Positions 18,002 through 28,854 of a stretch of DNA of 44,116 nucleotides are shown here, one piece after another. Below the pieces are notes generated by a model. That model was not told the DNA's origin and ran no database searches. It saw nothing but the letters and a program-made list of their open reading frames with translations. Every line of letters begins with the position of its first letter. Position 1 is the stretch's first letter. The stretch covers positions 1 through 44,116 of the forward strand of contig LRSR01007817.1 of the NCBI GenBank assembly GCA_001579985.1, in the 5' to 3' direction. This DNA comes from Hypsibius dujardini (Eukaryota > Tardigrada > Eutardigrada > Parachela > Hypsibiidae). A program made the translations under genes and the position numbers.

Positions 18002-19729
18002 GGTTCTTTTTCTGTTTGTTTCTCTGTCTGGCTATTTGTCTGATGTCTTTTTGCCTCTCTGTCTGTCTGCCTGTATTTCTGTCTGACTGCTTGTCTGTTT
18101 GTCTATTTGTCTGTCTACGTGTCTGTTTACTTATTATATATATGGCGATCACTTTTTTCACTTATTTTTCTATAGTGTGAGCCCTCAAGCATATATCGTT
18201 GCGCTAATTTTGACACCTCACCCGTCATTAAACAGAAATCGTTTGATGGACTGCGGACGACGCGGCACAATACGCGATGTTCCTTTGCATTTTTTAGTCC
18301 ATATCTCTAGATTATGATTGCGGATTGCGCGCGTGCGATTCTCTCCCCCTCGATCCGAACGGCGCGGTGTATTTACGGCTTTTTCTTTAGGCCGAAAAGT
18401 TGTCGTTGACCTGTTTAAGTGATTGTTAGCGTGGTTAAGAAAATATTAAACAACATCTTTGATTGCATTGTGAAGATATGACCGACGGGGAAGAGCCACG
18501 TCGACCTGATCGACTCATACGGCGGTAGATGATCTGGTTATTTACCGTCAAACAAAATCACCGACATTAAACACGTCAAAGACAAGTTCATAAATCTCAC
18601 GTTTCTCGCACACGCACCGTCCGTCTTCCACTCACTTAGGATTGTGAGAGAAGAGCGATACGGACTTTTAATTACTGTTTTTGATTGTCTTCGATAACGG
18701 GAATTAAACTGAGAAATGGAGTAATGGACTATAAATGTTTGATTACTTGACAGTAGTATACAATGCCATTTCCATAATTTTCGTTGTTCCAAAAACTAGG
18801 TCGAAATGTCGAGATGGTATATTAAGCAGATTTTGTAGTACCCTCTACTCTTGCTTGACGTTTTGTAAATCTATAACGCTGTTACTTTTCTCAGTTTTTA
18901 TGTTGGTCTGTCTGTCCTTCTGTCTGTCTGTCAATCAGTTTTTTCGTTTGTCTGACTGCCTGTCTATACATCTCTACAGCTGTCTGCCTGTGTGTCTTGT
19001 CTGTCTGCCTGATTGTCTGTCTGTTTGTTTATCTGTCTGCTTTTCTGTCCTTCTGTCTGTCTGTCTATCATTCAGTCTGCTCGTTTGTCTGACTGTCTGT
19101 CTGCCTGCCTATGTCTGCAGTTAGCTCTCTTCCATTCTATCAGTTTGCTGAAATTTGTTATGATCGCTCCCTGCTGTGAACGAGGTCGCCATATCCCGAA
19201 ATTTCCGGTGGCGTATAAAGTAACATAGTAATAAAGGGTTAACTGGCCGGCTCCCACTGTAGAATAACCACTGGCCGTTAAAATCGCTTACTGTGTCCAT
19301 GTACCTCAGGGCGTGGATTTTTTTCCACGCTTTTACCGCTGTTTTCAATGTGTGTGTATGTGTGCTTTGAAGGCGATCCGCGACGGACCACGGATCATCG
19401 CCGCCCAGGAACGTGAGTCCGAATGGACATAACAAATTTACGGTATATGGCGACTGTGATCGCTGTTTTATCGCGCGTTCTTCGCTACCTGTTATGGTAT
19501 TATTGTTCTTATGACATTTATGAGGCCGCATAAATCCATATTTTGACGCTGTAAATTCGTTTCCTTTTTGGGATCAATTCGTTCCTCAAAACTGTTTGAT
19601 TCATGATGACGAATTGAAGGATGTCTTTGACTAGTCTGCTACTGTCACTAGGTGTGTGCTACTGCCACTAGGTGAGCGCCTGTTTGTCTTTGTGTGTGCC
19701 TGTCTCTGACCCTCTTTTCTTTCTATCTA

Positions 19730-19772
<43 letters not shown>

Positions 19773-22700
19773 CTCTGTCTCTTTCTCTCTGCCTGTCTGT
19801 CTGTTTGTTTGTCTGTTTGTCTGTCTGTCTGTTTGTCGGTTGGTAGGTCTGTCTATCTCTGTGTGTGTCTTTATGTTTGTCTGTCGGTTGGTCTATCTAT
19901 CTATCTGCTTGTATGTCTGCCTGTCTGAATGCTTGCCAGTATTCCTGCTTGTTTGCCCATTTGCTTGTTGTCTCTGTGTTGTTTGCCTGTCTTTTTTGTC
20001 GATATTTTTTGCTTGTCTGCCTGTCGGTTGAATTGGCTATTTAAAGTGAGGAAGATGGGTCTTCAGAAAACGGAAAAGGCCAAGCGGAACAATGAAGACA
20101 TGTACTCAGGTCGAACAAACTCGATCGTCCGGCCAGCGGTGGTGTTGGAACTACAGACCGCGCGCGACCAGTCCTCAAGAGGTCCGCGCACGGCACCTCT
20201 TTGTAGCCTGTATGTTCTCTGCCTTTCTGTCTCTTGCATTTAACACAGCCAAGGTCGTAGTAGGATCATTTAACACACGTCGTGGAGGTACCATCAGGTA
20301 CGAAAAAAGAAGACAAAAAGTCGAGTAAACACCGGTGGTAATTGCTCAAACTTCCCCTCGCTAGAGTCTTTTGACGTGAGCTTTTTTTATCGGCATTGTC
20401 TTTGGACATGTGCTTGCCCACACCTGCTGTGTGTATGCACCACCTTCGACGGTCGGTCAAACGGTGCTTTGTACGATCCCTTGTCAAAACGCACTTGTTA
20501 GCAAACAATTAAAAGTAAATTGACGCGTCATAGGAAAATGTGTGTACGTCGGGCGAGAGGGCTAAGTCATTTGTTGGATTTAGGCAAATAAATCCCGCCG
20601 AGGGCATGTCAACACAGCTGGCTGGCTGGCTGGGATGAAACTGTTAATTCTGTCAAATTTATTAAGCCCCTATTAACAATAAATTTGCATCAAAAGACAA
20701 ATATTAAACTGTAACTAATATATAAAGAAGAACCCCACCCAATTGAAACTGTGTAAAGGCCGATTTACAACCTTCAAATGAGAACAACCAAAGAACTACT
20801 TTAATTTTAATAACTGTTTTAAAATAATAGGATTGAAGTCATTTCTGTTGAATTCATTCAAAGTATTTGCTTAAATATATTACGATTATTTTTGAATTAA
20901 TAGCGACAAAATTTAAAATAATAAAATAATAATTTCCACCCAATTGGAACCGTGTAAATGCCCACTTCCAGCATTGAAATTATTTAGAAAAAAATTCGAA
21001 GAACTATTTTAATTAAAATGACTGATTTATTTAAAAAGGGGAATAAAAGTAATTCCTATTAAGATTATTAAAAATATTTATTTAAATATCTTACCATTAT
21101 TTTGAATTGATACCGACATTGTGCAGTACCGGAAGTAAAGTTAAAAGACCATCTGGTTTACCTGTAATTGAGCAGTATCGTAAATTATTCAGTATTATGA
21201 TTCGCACACTGGTTTAGCATAATTTACTGTTATTACAAACAGCATTACATCACAACATAACACAGGCACAAAAACAAAGCGTTGTTCTTTTTTTTCAGGA
21301 CATCGAAGCACAAAAGGCACTAGAGATGAAATTACGGAAGGAAGAAGAGGAAATGTACCAAGTGTTCATGGCGGAGCGGCAGCAGAAAGAGCTCATCATC
21401 AACGAAGAAATCAAGGTGAGTTTAATTTCAGGATGTGTTTCATCTCTCCAAATGCAACTTCTCGTGCAGCAGTTTACATAAAAAAATCACATTTTATTTA
21501 AGAAATTGGCAAGTACAGTGAAGTGAAACGAAATTCTGAATTTAAAATGGCATAGATTATTTGAGATAATTTAATCTAAAATAAAAAAACCGCCATTTTT
21601 CGGTGTCTTAAATTACATTTCAATTACAGCCGATTTCAATTTCATTTTTGTTTCTCAATAAAAAGTAAATTAAAAATATGAACGGGCTAATTTGAAGGTT
21701 AATCTATAATGACATTACCAATCTAAAATATAAATAAAAAGCATCATTTTGATAACTTGAAGTTGTGATTTCAAAATATATAGATGTAGTTTAAACAGCG
21801 CTTCTGGCGAAATCCAGTCAAGCAGACAAACATGCAGACAGGCAGACCAATAGGCAGGCAGTGATATACAGGCTGGTTTGGTGTTGGTGTTGGAAAAGTG
21901 TTTTAACGTTAACCGTTCCTATTTGACTCGTTATGGCAATCGCGCGCCCTCGCAGATGGTCAGATAGTACACGATGATAAAGAGAGAGATGGATTATGAG
22001 GGGAAAGAGGCAAGAGCAGAAGCCGGAAGAGAAACATGATGGTCAATTCATCCCAACAGCCGATGATCAATCGATGTAATCAGAAAGAATGGCCGATATT
22101 GTGTCCGGCTGAATGGACCGGCATGAACCAAACGTCCCATTTCCCAAACTTTCTCCCTTCCACCGAGTTGGCCTATCAAAAAGGGGATGGTGGTTATAAA
22201 AGTACTAGTGGACGCATCATCCAGAAATTCCGGTCTAGAATGCTTCCCATAAATATTCGAACGATTTAACCGAAAGTTAGTTGGTGTTGAGTCTGACCAG
22301 CGGGAATTTCTGAATTTCGGTATTATTTTTACACTCAGATTCCGCCCATGTATTTGTGCCTCTGTCTGCCTGCCTGTCTGTCAACCTGCATTATGTCTGT
22401 CTGTTTGTCCACCTGTCTGCCAGCCTGCATATGTCTGTGTCTGTCTGTCCGTCTGTCTGTGTATTTTGTAGCTATTTGACAATATTCTGAGTCTCCAACT
22501 AAATAGGTTTATTTTTGCAGGCGGAATGGGAAGTGGCTCTGGAGGAGTTGACCAGCAAATTCGAAAAGGAGCTCAACCACAAGAAGAAGAAAGTGTCCCC
22601 GGAAGAGCAGAAAGTGCTGACCGTTCGCCACCTCAAAGAGAAAGAGGACCTGGAAAAGTTCATGACGCTCAAACGGGACAAGAAGAAAGAGTCAGTCACC

Positions 22701-25700
22701 CGGAAGCTGCTTGACGTCCAGCGCAACACCACCGCGGATTTGATCGACAAGCAGAGTAGCCAGATGATGGAGTTTATCAGCGCGAAGCGGATGGAGTATG
22801 TGTCGAAGAAGAAGGAGTCTAAGGATGGTGTCGAAGTTGAGGTAAGGCTTGGGGCAGGCAAAGGAGCAGATGTGCTTGCAGGATAGGGACGGGAGTCAGT
22901 CGGAAGACGGGCAGACAGACAGACTGACCGACCGGCAGACAGACAGACTGACCGACCGACAGACAGACAGACAGACAGACAGACAGGCAGGTAGATAGGC
23001 AGACAGGTTTACGTCACCTTTCTCTAATTGCTATTTTGTTACTCAATGGAAGACATAGCAGTGTCAGCTTCTGATACCTAGTACTGTTAATTTTATTGAC
23101 CAGATAGGATGGAAGATGAAGATGACAAATTGGCGGGTTGACATGAATGCGCTAAAAATCATCTAGCGAGAGCCAACATCGAGATCGCTCGCCGTCGCGT
23201 GGTCCAGCTCACTTAGCCACAGTTGTCGCACTTATGGTCAACGATGTGTAATCAGCCGTATCAGGTTATCATAACAATATTGCCAGCACAGAGAGAGAGA
23301 GAGAAAGAGAGTAGGAAAAAAGTAACAAACTGTTCTTTGACCGACATAGTAGTCTACGTGCTTGCCGCTCTCTTAACGAGAGATGTCTCTCATTAGAATA
23401 CGCATATTACCGTCGCATGACGGAACGTGAACGGTACGTCGGCGGCCCAAGCTGAAAAATATAGGTCGTTCTCTCTCGGAGGACGATGTCTCAGCTGATG
23501 ATGAGAGAACACAGACGTGCGTTATAGTTTAGGAAAAGATTACGCGGACCTCGCCCAGTTATTAGCAGGTGGATGGATATATGTCTTGGATCATCAAATC
23601 AGGCATGCAATCAAAAATCGTTGTAGTTACACACAAAGACAAACAACAAACCTGGAGACACATATACAGGAGACAGACAAACAGTCACGCAGTCAACAAA
23701 TGTAAAAGATACTAAGAGGCTGACAGGAAGAAAGGCAGAGAGAAAGAGAGATACGATCATTTAGACAGTCAGTCCTTTAATTCTTGGTAGATATTCAGGC
23801 ACAGAAAAAAATAAATAATGTCTGAATAAAGGAGTTTTAAAAGGATGAGGGTCGATTTTCAATGAAATTAGTGGAATGATGTGGCGATGAAGGCTGGAGG
23901 TACGCCCTAGTCAAAAATTATTCCACGTTCAGTTCAATTTTAGAGGTGACTATTTTCACATAAATACATTTTTAGCAAATTCGGCAATCACGTAAATAAT
24001 AAATTATATGATTGTTTATGAAACGACTGTGATGAGATTTTCTTTTTTGATGACTATTTACATAAATTAATTTGCAAAAAAAAAACAGAAAAAAGTAGGA
24101 TAATGTTTGATTAAAGTAGTTTTAAAAGATTGTTGGCTGATTTTCAATTAAATAGATAGGGCGATTGATATTGGAGATATATTAGACTAAAATTGCACCA
24201 CGTTTAGTCCAGTTTTAGAAATGACTATTTTCATATTAAATCAGCTTCCTGGTCAAATTCTGCGTCCATCGTTAATTTAAGTCATAAAAAGAGCGAATTA
24301 ATGTTAGATTGTTTCTGCAAGAAATGGAAAGATGTTTTCTCTTTTTCGATCCATTTATGATTATTCACTTAAATTAAATTAATAAAGGAAAATAGTTCCT
24401 GACAACAATTGGTACATATTAATTTGTCGATCAGTTAACGTTCTCTTCCTGAAACAAATATTTAATATTGTTTTATTTCAGGGGGACGAGAACCGAAAAC
24501 TGAATGGAAACGGACACAGTTCCAAATCCGGCCACCACACAAACGGTGACGCTCGAAATGGTTCCCGAGGTTCGACGTCGCCGGATGCCGACGCTATTAT
24601 CTACCCACTAAATCCACCGCCCGCGACGCCGCCTGTCTATGGGAAGTCGCACATCTACAAGGACCCCCACGTCTTCAGTCAAGTCGACCAGACCGCCATC
24701 AATGTACGTCTAATATATCAAAGACTCTTTGTATCCTACGTTTTGCTTAGTGTACTGGTAGCACTGTAATGTATTAATCCTTGGTCGTTGTGATTGTGGA
24801 GGGGGGTTGGCTGCCTCTGACTTCCTATGCATGGACTGAGCCCTGTTTATTGTTGCGGTGTAATTGTAGGTTGCGCAAGGCGATCAAAAGACCTTCACGG
24901 ATTTGATTGCTAATCTCATCGGTATTGCCAGCAGTGATGTGGAAAAGGCCCGGTAAGACATCTATGTGGCAGCATTACGTCTTCTCCCTGCACGGTCTTC
25001 TCGACGTTGCCTGCCTCCCACACGCGATATAAAAAACAGTTTCCGGATGCAAATTCAAAGCAGGGGCTGATATTACCTCCGTTTCAGGCCTGCGTGTCAG
25101 CCCTTATTAGACGTCTGTCTGTCTGGTTTGCTTGTCGAGTTGATTTTCGTTTACTTTGTCTATGTTTCTGTCTGTCTGTTTGTCTGTCGGTCTGTCTGTT
25201 TAACCGTCTATCGATCGATCTAGCTATCTACTTAACACTCTGCCTGATTATTGTCTGCAAGATTATTTGTATGTCCGTCTGTCTATCTATCTCTGTCTAT
25301 CTATGTCTGTCTGAATGTCTATTTGTCTATTTGTCTGTTTATCTGTTTATCTGTTTATCTGTACTATCGATCTTTCTGTCTGTGTATGTGTTTTTTTGTC
25401 CGTCTGTCTTTGTTTCCTATTGGTTTTTGCATTGCCCGCTAGACGTATGTGCTTTCCTCTGTCTTATAATCTTTTTTACATTTGGTTTCCTGTTACAGTG
25501 TCATCTTCCGGTGGATCACAGTGAAGAATCTGAACGCGATGGAGTTCGACGATAACGTCAATCCTGACACACCAATGGGAATCCTTCGCGGCATCAAACA
25601 CGGAACGGAAAGCTATCACGTTCTCTTCAAGCGGCTATGCAGGTACTTGCTTCACAAGCTGATCATAATGCTCTAGTCATTTCATTCTGTTCCCTCTGTT

Positions 25701-27928
25701 CGTTTTTTTTCACCTGCCTAATTTAGTACCTTATTTCTTAAGCTGTTGTTTCCTCGTATTTTTTCTTCGTTTATTTTTTTGCAATCTATTTATTGTTCTG
25801 TTGTTATTCTCCAGTCCTGGCCCGTTCTGTGTGTTCCTTTTTACCGTTTCTATTCAAAGCTTGTACACACTTGAATAAATATGTTCCTTTTGTTGTCAGC
25901 TACGCCGGTCTCCATTGTGTGGTCATCAAAGGCTACTCCAAAAGTGCCGGCTACCAACCGGGCGTCTCCTTCGACGACAACCGCTTCCGAAACTCGTGGA
26001 ACGCCGTCTATGTGGATAACGCTTGGCGGTTCGTCCAGTGCAACTGGGGAGCCCGCCACTTGGTCAACGCCAAGGAGGCCCCAAAATCCAACGGCAGCAA
26101 AGGCCACAGCGGCAAGTCCGCCCATGGCGACAGCCTTCGGTACGACTCGTGTAGCACAAATTTAAATAATGAACTTAATTATGAATAAGCATATAAAAAA
26201 TCAATTTAATTACTATATAATTAGTGTATCTCTATAGTCCCTCTATCCATCCCCTCCACTATTGATTGTCACCCCTTCACCAATCTTCATTAAAGTCTCC
26301 CCTTTTTTCCAAATAAAATAAAATAGATAAAATAAAATAAATAATAAAAAATAATGTCTCTAGTTATTAAAAAACTCAACTGGAAGTCTCAATTACTGTA
26401 CAAATCAATGATAAATGAATACAATTTGAAAAGGAGGTTTCAATAGCAAACTGGGATGACTATTGCGGTTTCCGCATGATTAACCATAATTAAGCTGGCA
26501 CGCGCTGAAATGAAGCGCTTAGCAATTAACATTTCACTTGTTTGTTTCACTTTTTTGTTTGAGGCTAAACTATTTAAGTTTTAATTACTACATACTTAGC
26601 TGGAAGGACTAAATAATTATTTTCGAGTAGCTCTGAACTAAAAATTAGAGACATAATAGCGATTGAACTAAAAATGACGAATTTATTTTTACGATCATAT
26701 TATTTTAGTTAATTGAATATATAATACTAATTTAGTTTTCTCCGTTTTAGGTACGAATACGACGACCACTACTTTCTCACGGACCCGGAAGAATTCATCT
26801 ACGAGTTTTACCCGCTGCAAAGTGAATGGCAACTGCTGCGCCGGCCGATTACCCTGCAGGAGTTTGAGCAGCTGCCATTTGTGCGGTCGCTCTTTTTCCG
26901 CTACGGCCTCTGGTTCCCCGATGAAACGACTAAAGCTGTGATTCCCACGGACCCATCCGGGGCGTCCACCATTAGAATTACTATGCCGTTGGAGATTACG
27001 AATCGGCTCATTTTTCACTACAACCTGAAGTTCTACGACAAAGAGGGTAATTTTCCGCCCATCAATTTTTGACTGACTATTTAACAGTCTGTCTTGTGCC
27101 TCTCTAGCGTGGGCCACCCTTTCGTGTTGGGGATAAATATTATATCATGTTATACTACAGCAAAAACAATTAATTATTTTATATACAGAACATGATTTTA
27201 TAAAATATTATATCCAGCTATTTTATACTATATAATACAAAAAGTTGCAAGTAATAAACAATACGAAATTTTTTTTGCAAGATACCATATCATGTTATGT
27301 TACATATTATGTGAGGTATAATTAAATTAGTAAGATTGTTTAGCTTTAGATATGAAATTCAAATTTGCTATAATTTTTTTTCCTCGACTCAACGTCTGTC
27401 TGTTTTTTTAATAACTATTCTCATCTCATGTTCAATTTTTAGGAGACTCCTGTCCAGATGGTGTTCTCCTGAAACGCTTCGTCATGCAGTCAGTCATCGG
27501 CAACAGTGTCATCTTTCGCGTGCACGCCCCGCTTTCCGGCAGCTACCTCCTGGACATTTTCGCCAACGCCGTCACGCCCGCGGAATATCTGGCCGGCGAT
27601 CCGATGAAATTTAAGAGCGTCTGCAAATTTCGTGTCGACTGCAAGCAGCTCCAGACCGTGATGGTGCCCCTTCCTGAGTGCGCCAGCGGTGAATGGGGCC
27701 CAGCTAAAGCAACTCGCCTCTTTGGCCTGACCCCCTTGACCCACGAAGATGCGTTGATTTTTGCTTCACGCGAACTGGAAATCCGCTTCCGGATGCAACG
27801 ACCACTGACAGATTTTATGGCGACCTTGCATAAAAATGGGCTGGAGGATAAACGTCTTTCAAAACACGTTCAACATATGGTACGAAATCCAGGCAGTTAG
27901 ATGAATAGCTAAATAGATAGATAAAGAC

Positions 27929-27975
<47 letters not shown>

Positions 27976-28276
27976 TAGACAGACAGATAGACAAACAGAT
28001 AGACAAACAGATATGCAGTTGAAGGTCTTTTATATGGATAAAATGTGACTAATTTTTCTTTGTACGTTGTATTTTTAGGTCCAGGGAGATCTGGTGTCGG
28101 TTCATATTATATTCCCGGAAGACGGACAGTATGGCTTGGATATTTATACGCGAGACGGTACAAAAAGTTCTTCCTCGGCCGGAGCGAGGAATGGGAGCAG
28201 CAGTAATGCTGGAGAGAAGCAGCAGTTGTTGACCCATTGCTGTAAATATTTAATCAACGTTTCACGCCGGCATTGA
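14499..28276 (+). CDS. Hillarin/KY-like protein with LIM domain and transglutaminase-like core
   Basis: Eleven coding exons: 14499-14623, 15846-16146, 21299-21415, 22521-22841, 24482-24703, 24870-24952, 25499-25642, 25900-26139, 26751-27046, 27443-27879, 28079-28276; 827 residues, all GT...AG. Residues about 7-65 form a LIM zinc-binding domain split over exons 1 and 2 (Cys pairs, HRHCFKCSVC, then CQNH). Residues about 143-290 are charged and probably coiled-coil. A transglutaminase-like core follows (about 375-490) with VIFRWITVKNLNAMEFDD, SYHVLFKRLCSYAGLHC and NSWNAVYVDNAWRFVQCNWG, then a large C-terminal region typical of hillarin. Cys437 fits the catalytic position, but the residues aligning with the family His and Asp appear to be Asn469 and Gln484, so it may be a non-catalytic scaffold. 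Hillarin and vertebrate KY are cytoskeleton-associated proteins, so an intracellular, cortical or muscle role is inferred. Intron 2 spans 5.1 kb. An additional upstream non-coding exon is likely. Confidence 0.88.
14624..15845. other. Hillarin intron 1
   Basis: Non-coding. It is enriched in TTGATTGATTGA words on the plus strand (about 14698-14785, 15598-15620 and 15728-15745), a loose tetranucleotide pattern different from the TGTC tracts. No gene is supported. Confidence 0.5.
17290..17870. other. Coding-like relic inside hillarin intron 2
   Basis: Within the 5.1 kb intron 2 this stretch is less AT-rich than its surroundings. It has open frames on both strands (17356-17622 minus; 17645-17863 plus) and an arginine/lysine-rich segment near 17590-17740. 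I recognise no domain. It could be a decayed transposon fragment; it is not called as a gene. Confidence 0.2.
17961..18129 (+). repeat. TGTC tract in hillarin intron 2
   Basis: A perfect TGTC run at the start (17961-18002) grades into interrupted TGTC/TGCC/TTTG repeats. Translating it gives only Cys/Leu/Ser/Val repeats, so overlapping open frames are artefacts. Confidence 0.85.
18905..19113 (+). repeat. Interrupted TGTC tract in hillarin intron 2
   Basis: Degenerate tetranucleotide repeat with two diverged internal copies: a TCTGTCCTTCTGTCTGTC phrase recurs near 18910 and 19046 with similar following sequence. Confidence 0.8.
19681..20031 (+). repeat. Large TGTC tract in hillarin intron 2
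   Basis: Perfect core at about 19732-19767 flanked by about 300 bases of degenerate TGTC/TGCC/TATC repeat, the longest such tract in the window. Confidence 0.85.
20735..21135 (+). repeat. Tandem duplication, ~201 bp unit, hillarin intron 2
   Basis: Two diverged units. The first begins CCACCCAATTGAAACTGTGT at 20735 and the second CCACCCAATTGGAACCGTGT at about 20936. Both continue with matching AAAGAACTA/GAAGAACTA, TTTTAATT, AAATAT and GAATTRATA blocks. No coding potential is seen. Confidence 0.7.
21823..21865 (-). repeat. Short GACA/GGCA tract in hillarin intron 3
   Basis: CAGACA and GGCAG words in the orientation opposite to the TGTC tract at 22364-22462 of the same intron. Confidence 0.6.
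22364..22462 (+). repeat. TGTC tract 58 bases upstream of hillarin exon 4
   Basis: Interrupted TGTC/TGCC repeat in intron 3, ending shortly before the exon at 22521. It is complementary to the GACA tract downstream of the same exon. Confidence 0.85.
22899..23007 (-). repeat. GACA tract 57 bases downstream of hillarin exon 4
   Basis: CAGACAGACA repeats with GACCGACC interruptions, opening in intron 4 soon after the donor at 22842. Confidence 0.85.
23803..24380 (+). repeat. Tandem duplication, ~285 bp unit, hillarin intron 4
   Basis: Two diverged units. ATAATGTCTGAATAAAGG at 23815 matches ATAATGTTTGATTAAAGT at 24100. Later paired blocks are GATTTTCAAT, CACGTT(C/T)AGT, TTTTAGA and TGACTATTTTCA, then a TTTGATGACTATTTA segment at the end. 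Both units are AT-rich and non-coding. Confidence 0.7.
25111..25405 (+). repeat. TGTC tract upstream of hillarin exon 7
   Basis: Degenerate TGTC/TATC repeat in intron 6, ending about 93 bases before the exon at 25499. Overlapping open frames are Cys/Leu/Ser repeats and not genes. Confidence 0.85.
26140..26750. other. Hillarin intron 8
   Basis: AT-rich non-coding sequence with an (A/T)AAATAA simple run at about 26309-26360. Nothing else is supported. Confidence 0.5.
27925..28013 (-). repeat. GACA tract downstream of hillarin exon 10
   Basis: (ACAG)n with ATAG variants in intron 10, beginning about 45 bases after exon 10 ends. It is complementary to the TGTC tracts of introns 2, 3 and 6. Confidence 0.85.
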
Positions 28277-28327
28277 GACGGTTTTGGTCCTCATGCATTC
28301 TTGCTTTACTTTTACTTCTTTCGGGGA

Positions 28328-28333
28328 AATAAA
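28328..28333 (+). terminator. Polyadenylation signal AATAAA of the hillarin-like gene
   Basis: Canonical hexamer 52 bases after the TGA stop at 28274-28276, followed by a G/T-rich stretch. It implies a very short 3' untranslated region. Confidence 0.6.
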
Positions 28334-28761
28334 TGTTGAAATTTGCGGTGGGATGAAAAGGTGTTTATTAATTGGTTTTTTTTACTGGCCTCTCTTCTAT
28401 TAATCACTGCTTACCCTACGGTTCCTTTTTGAGTTCTATTTTTATTCTCCTGCTTCACAGTGCCTGTTTTTATGTATAAAAAGGGCATTTGCAACAATTG
28501 ATTTATCGCTCACACTTACAACAAGCTGGAAATCGATTTAGAGCAGTTTGCAAAACGAAAGTATTTTTTATCACACTAGATTTTAGTTGGTTGGTTGGTT
28601 CAATTGCTTAACGGCGCATTGCAACGGCGCATTGCAAAACCTAAAGGAGACATTAGCAATCGGTAATAAAAAAGGGAAATAGGACGGGCGAAAATGAGAA
28701 AATGAAAACCACTACTAGTACGCGCTATATATTTAGGCAAAAAAAGACAAATAGCAATCAG

Positions 28762-28818
28762 GCAAGTACGTACTTGCTGTTATTTGCCGTACGTACGTGA
28801 AAGAGTATACTCTTTCAC
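28762..28818. repeat. Pair of perfect palindromes
   Basis: 28762-28777 is a perfect 16 base palindrome centred on GTAC, and 28797-28818 is a perfect 22 base palindrome centred on GTATAC. Between them lies TGCCGTACGTACG, also self-complementary. They sit 37 bases upstream of a candidate inverted-repeat element. Confidence 0.7.
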
Positions 28819-28854
28819 ACAGGAGTGTTGTGTTACGCCTGCGGGTGTGATTAC

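Noticed and set aside
17881-18180. Open frame of about 99 codons rich in Cys, Leu, Ser and Val
   Set aside because: It is simply a translation of the TGTC microsatellite; the same applies to frames at 18735-19124, 19672-20031 and 25007-25555.
26695-27117. Minus-strand open frame of 140 codons
   Set aside because: It is the antisense shadow of hillarin exon 9, which carries conserved protein sequence on the plus strand.
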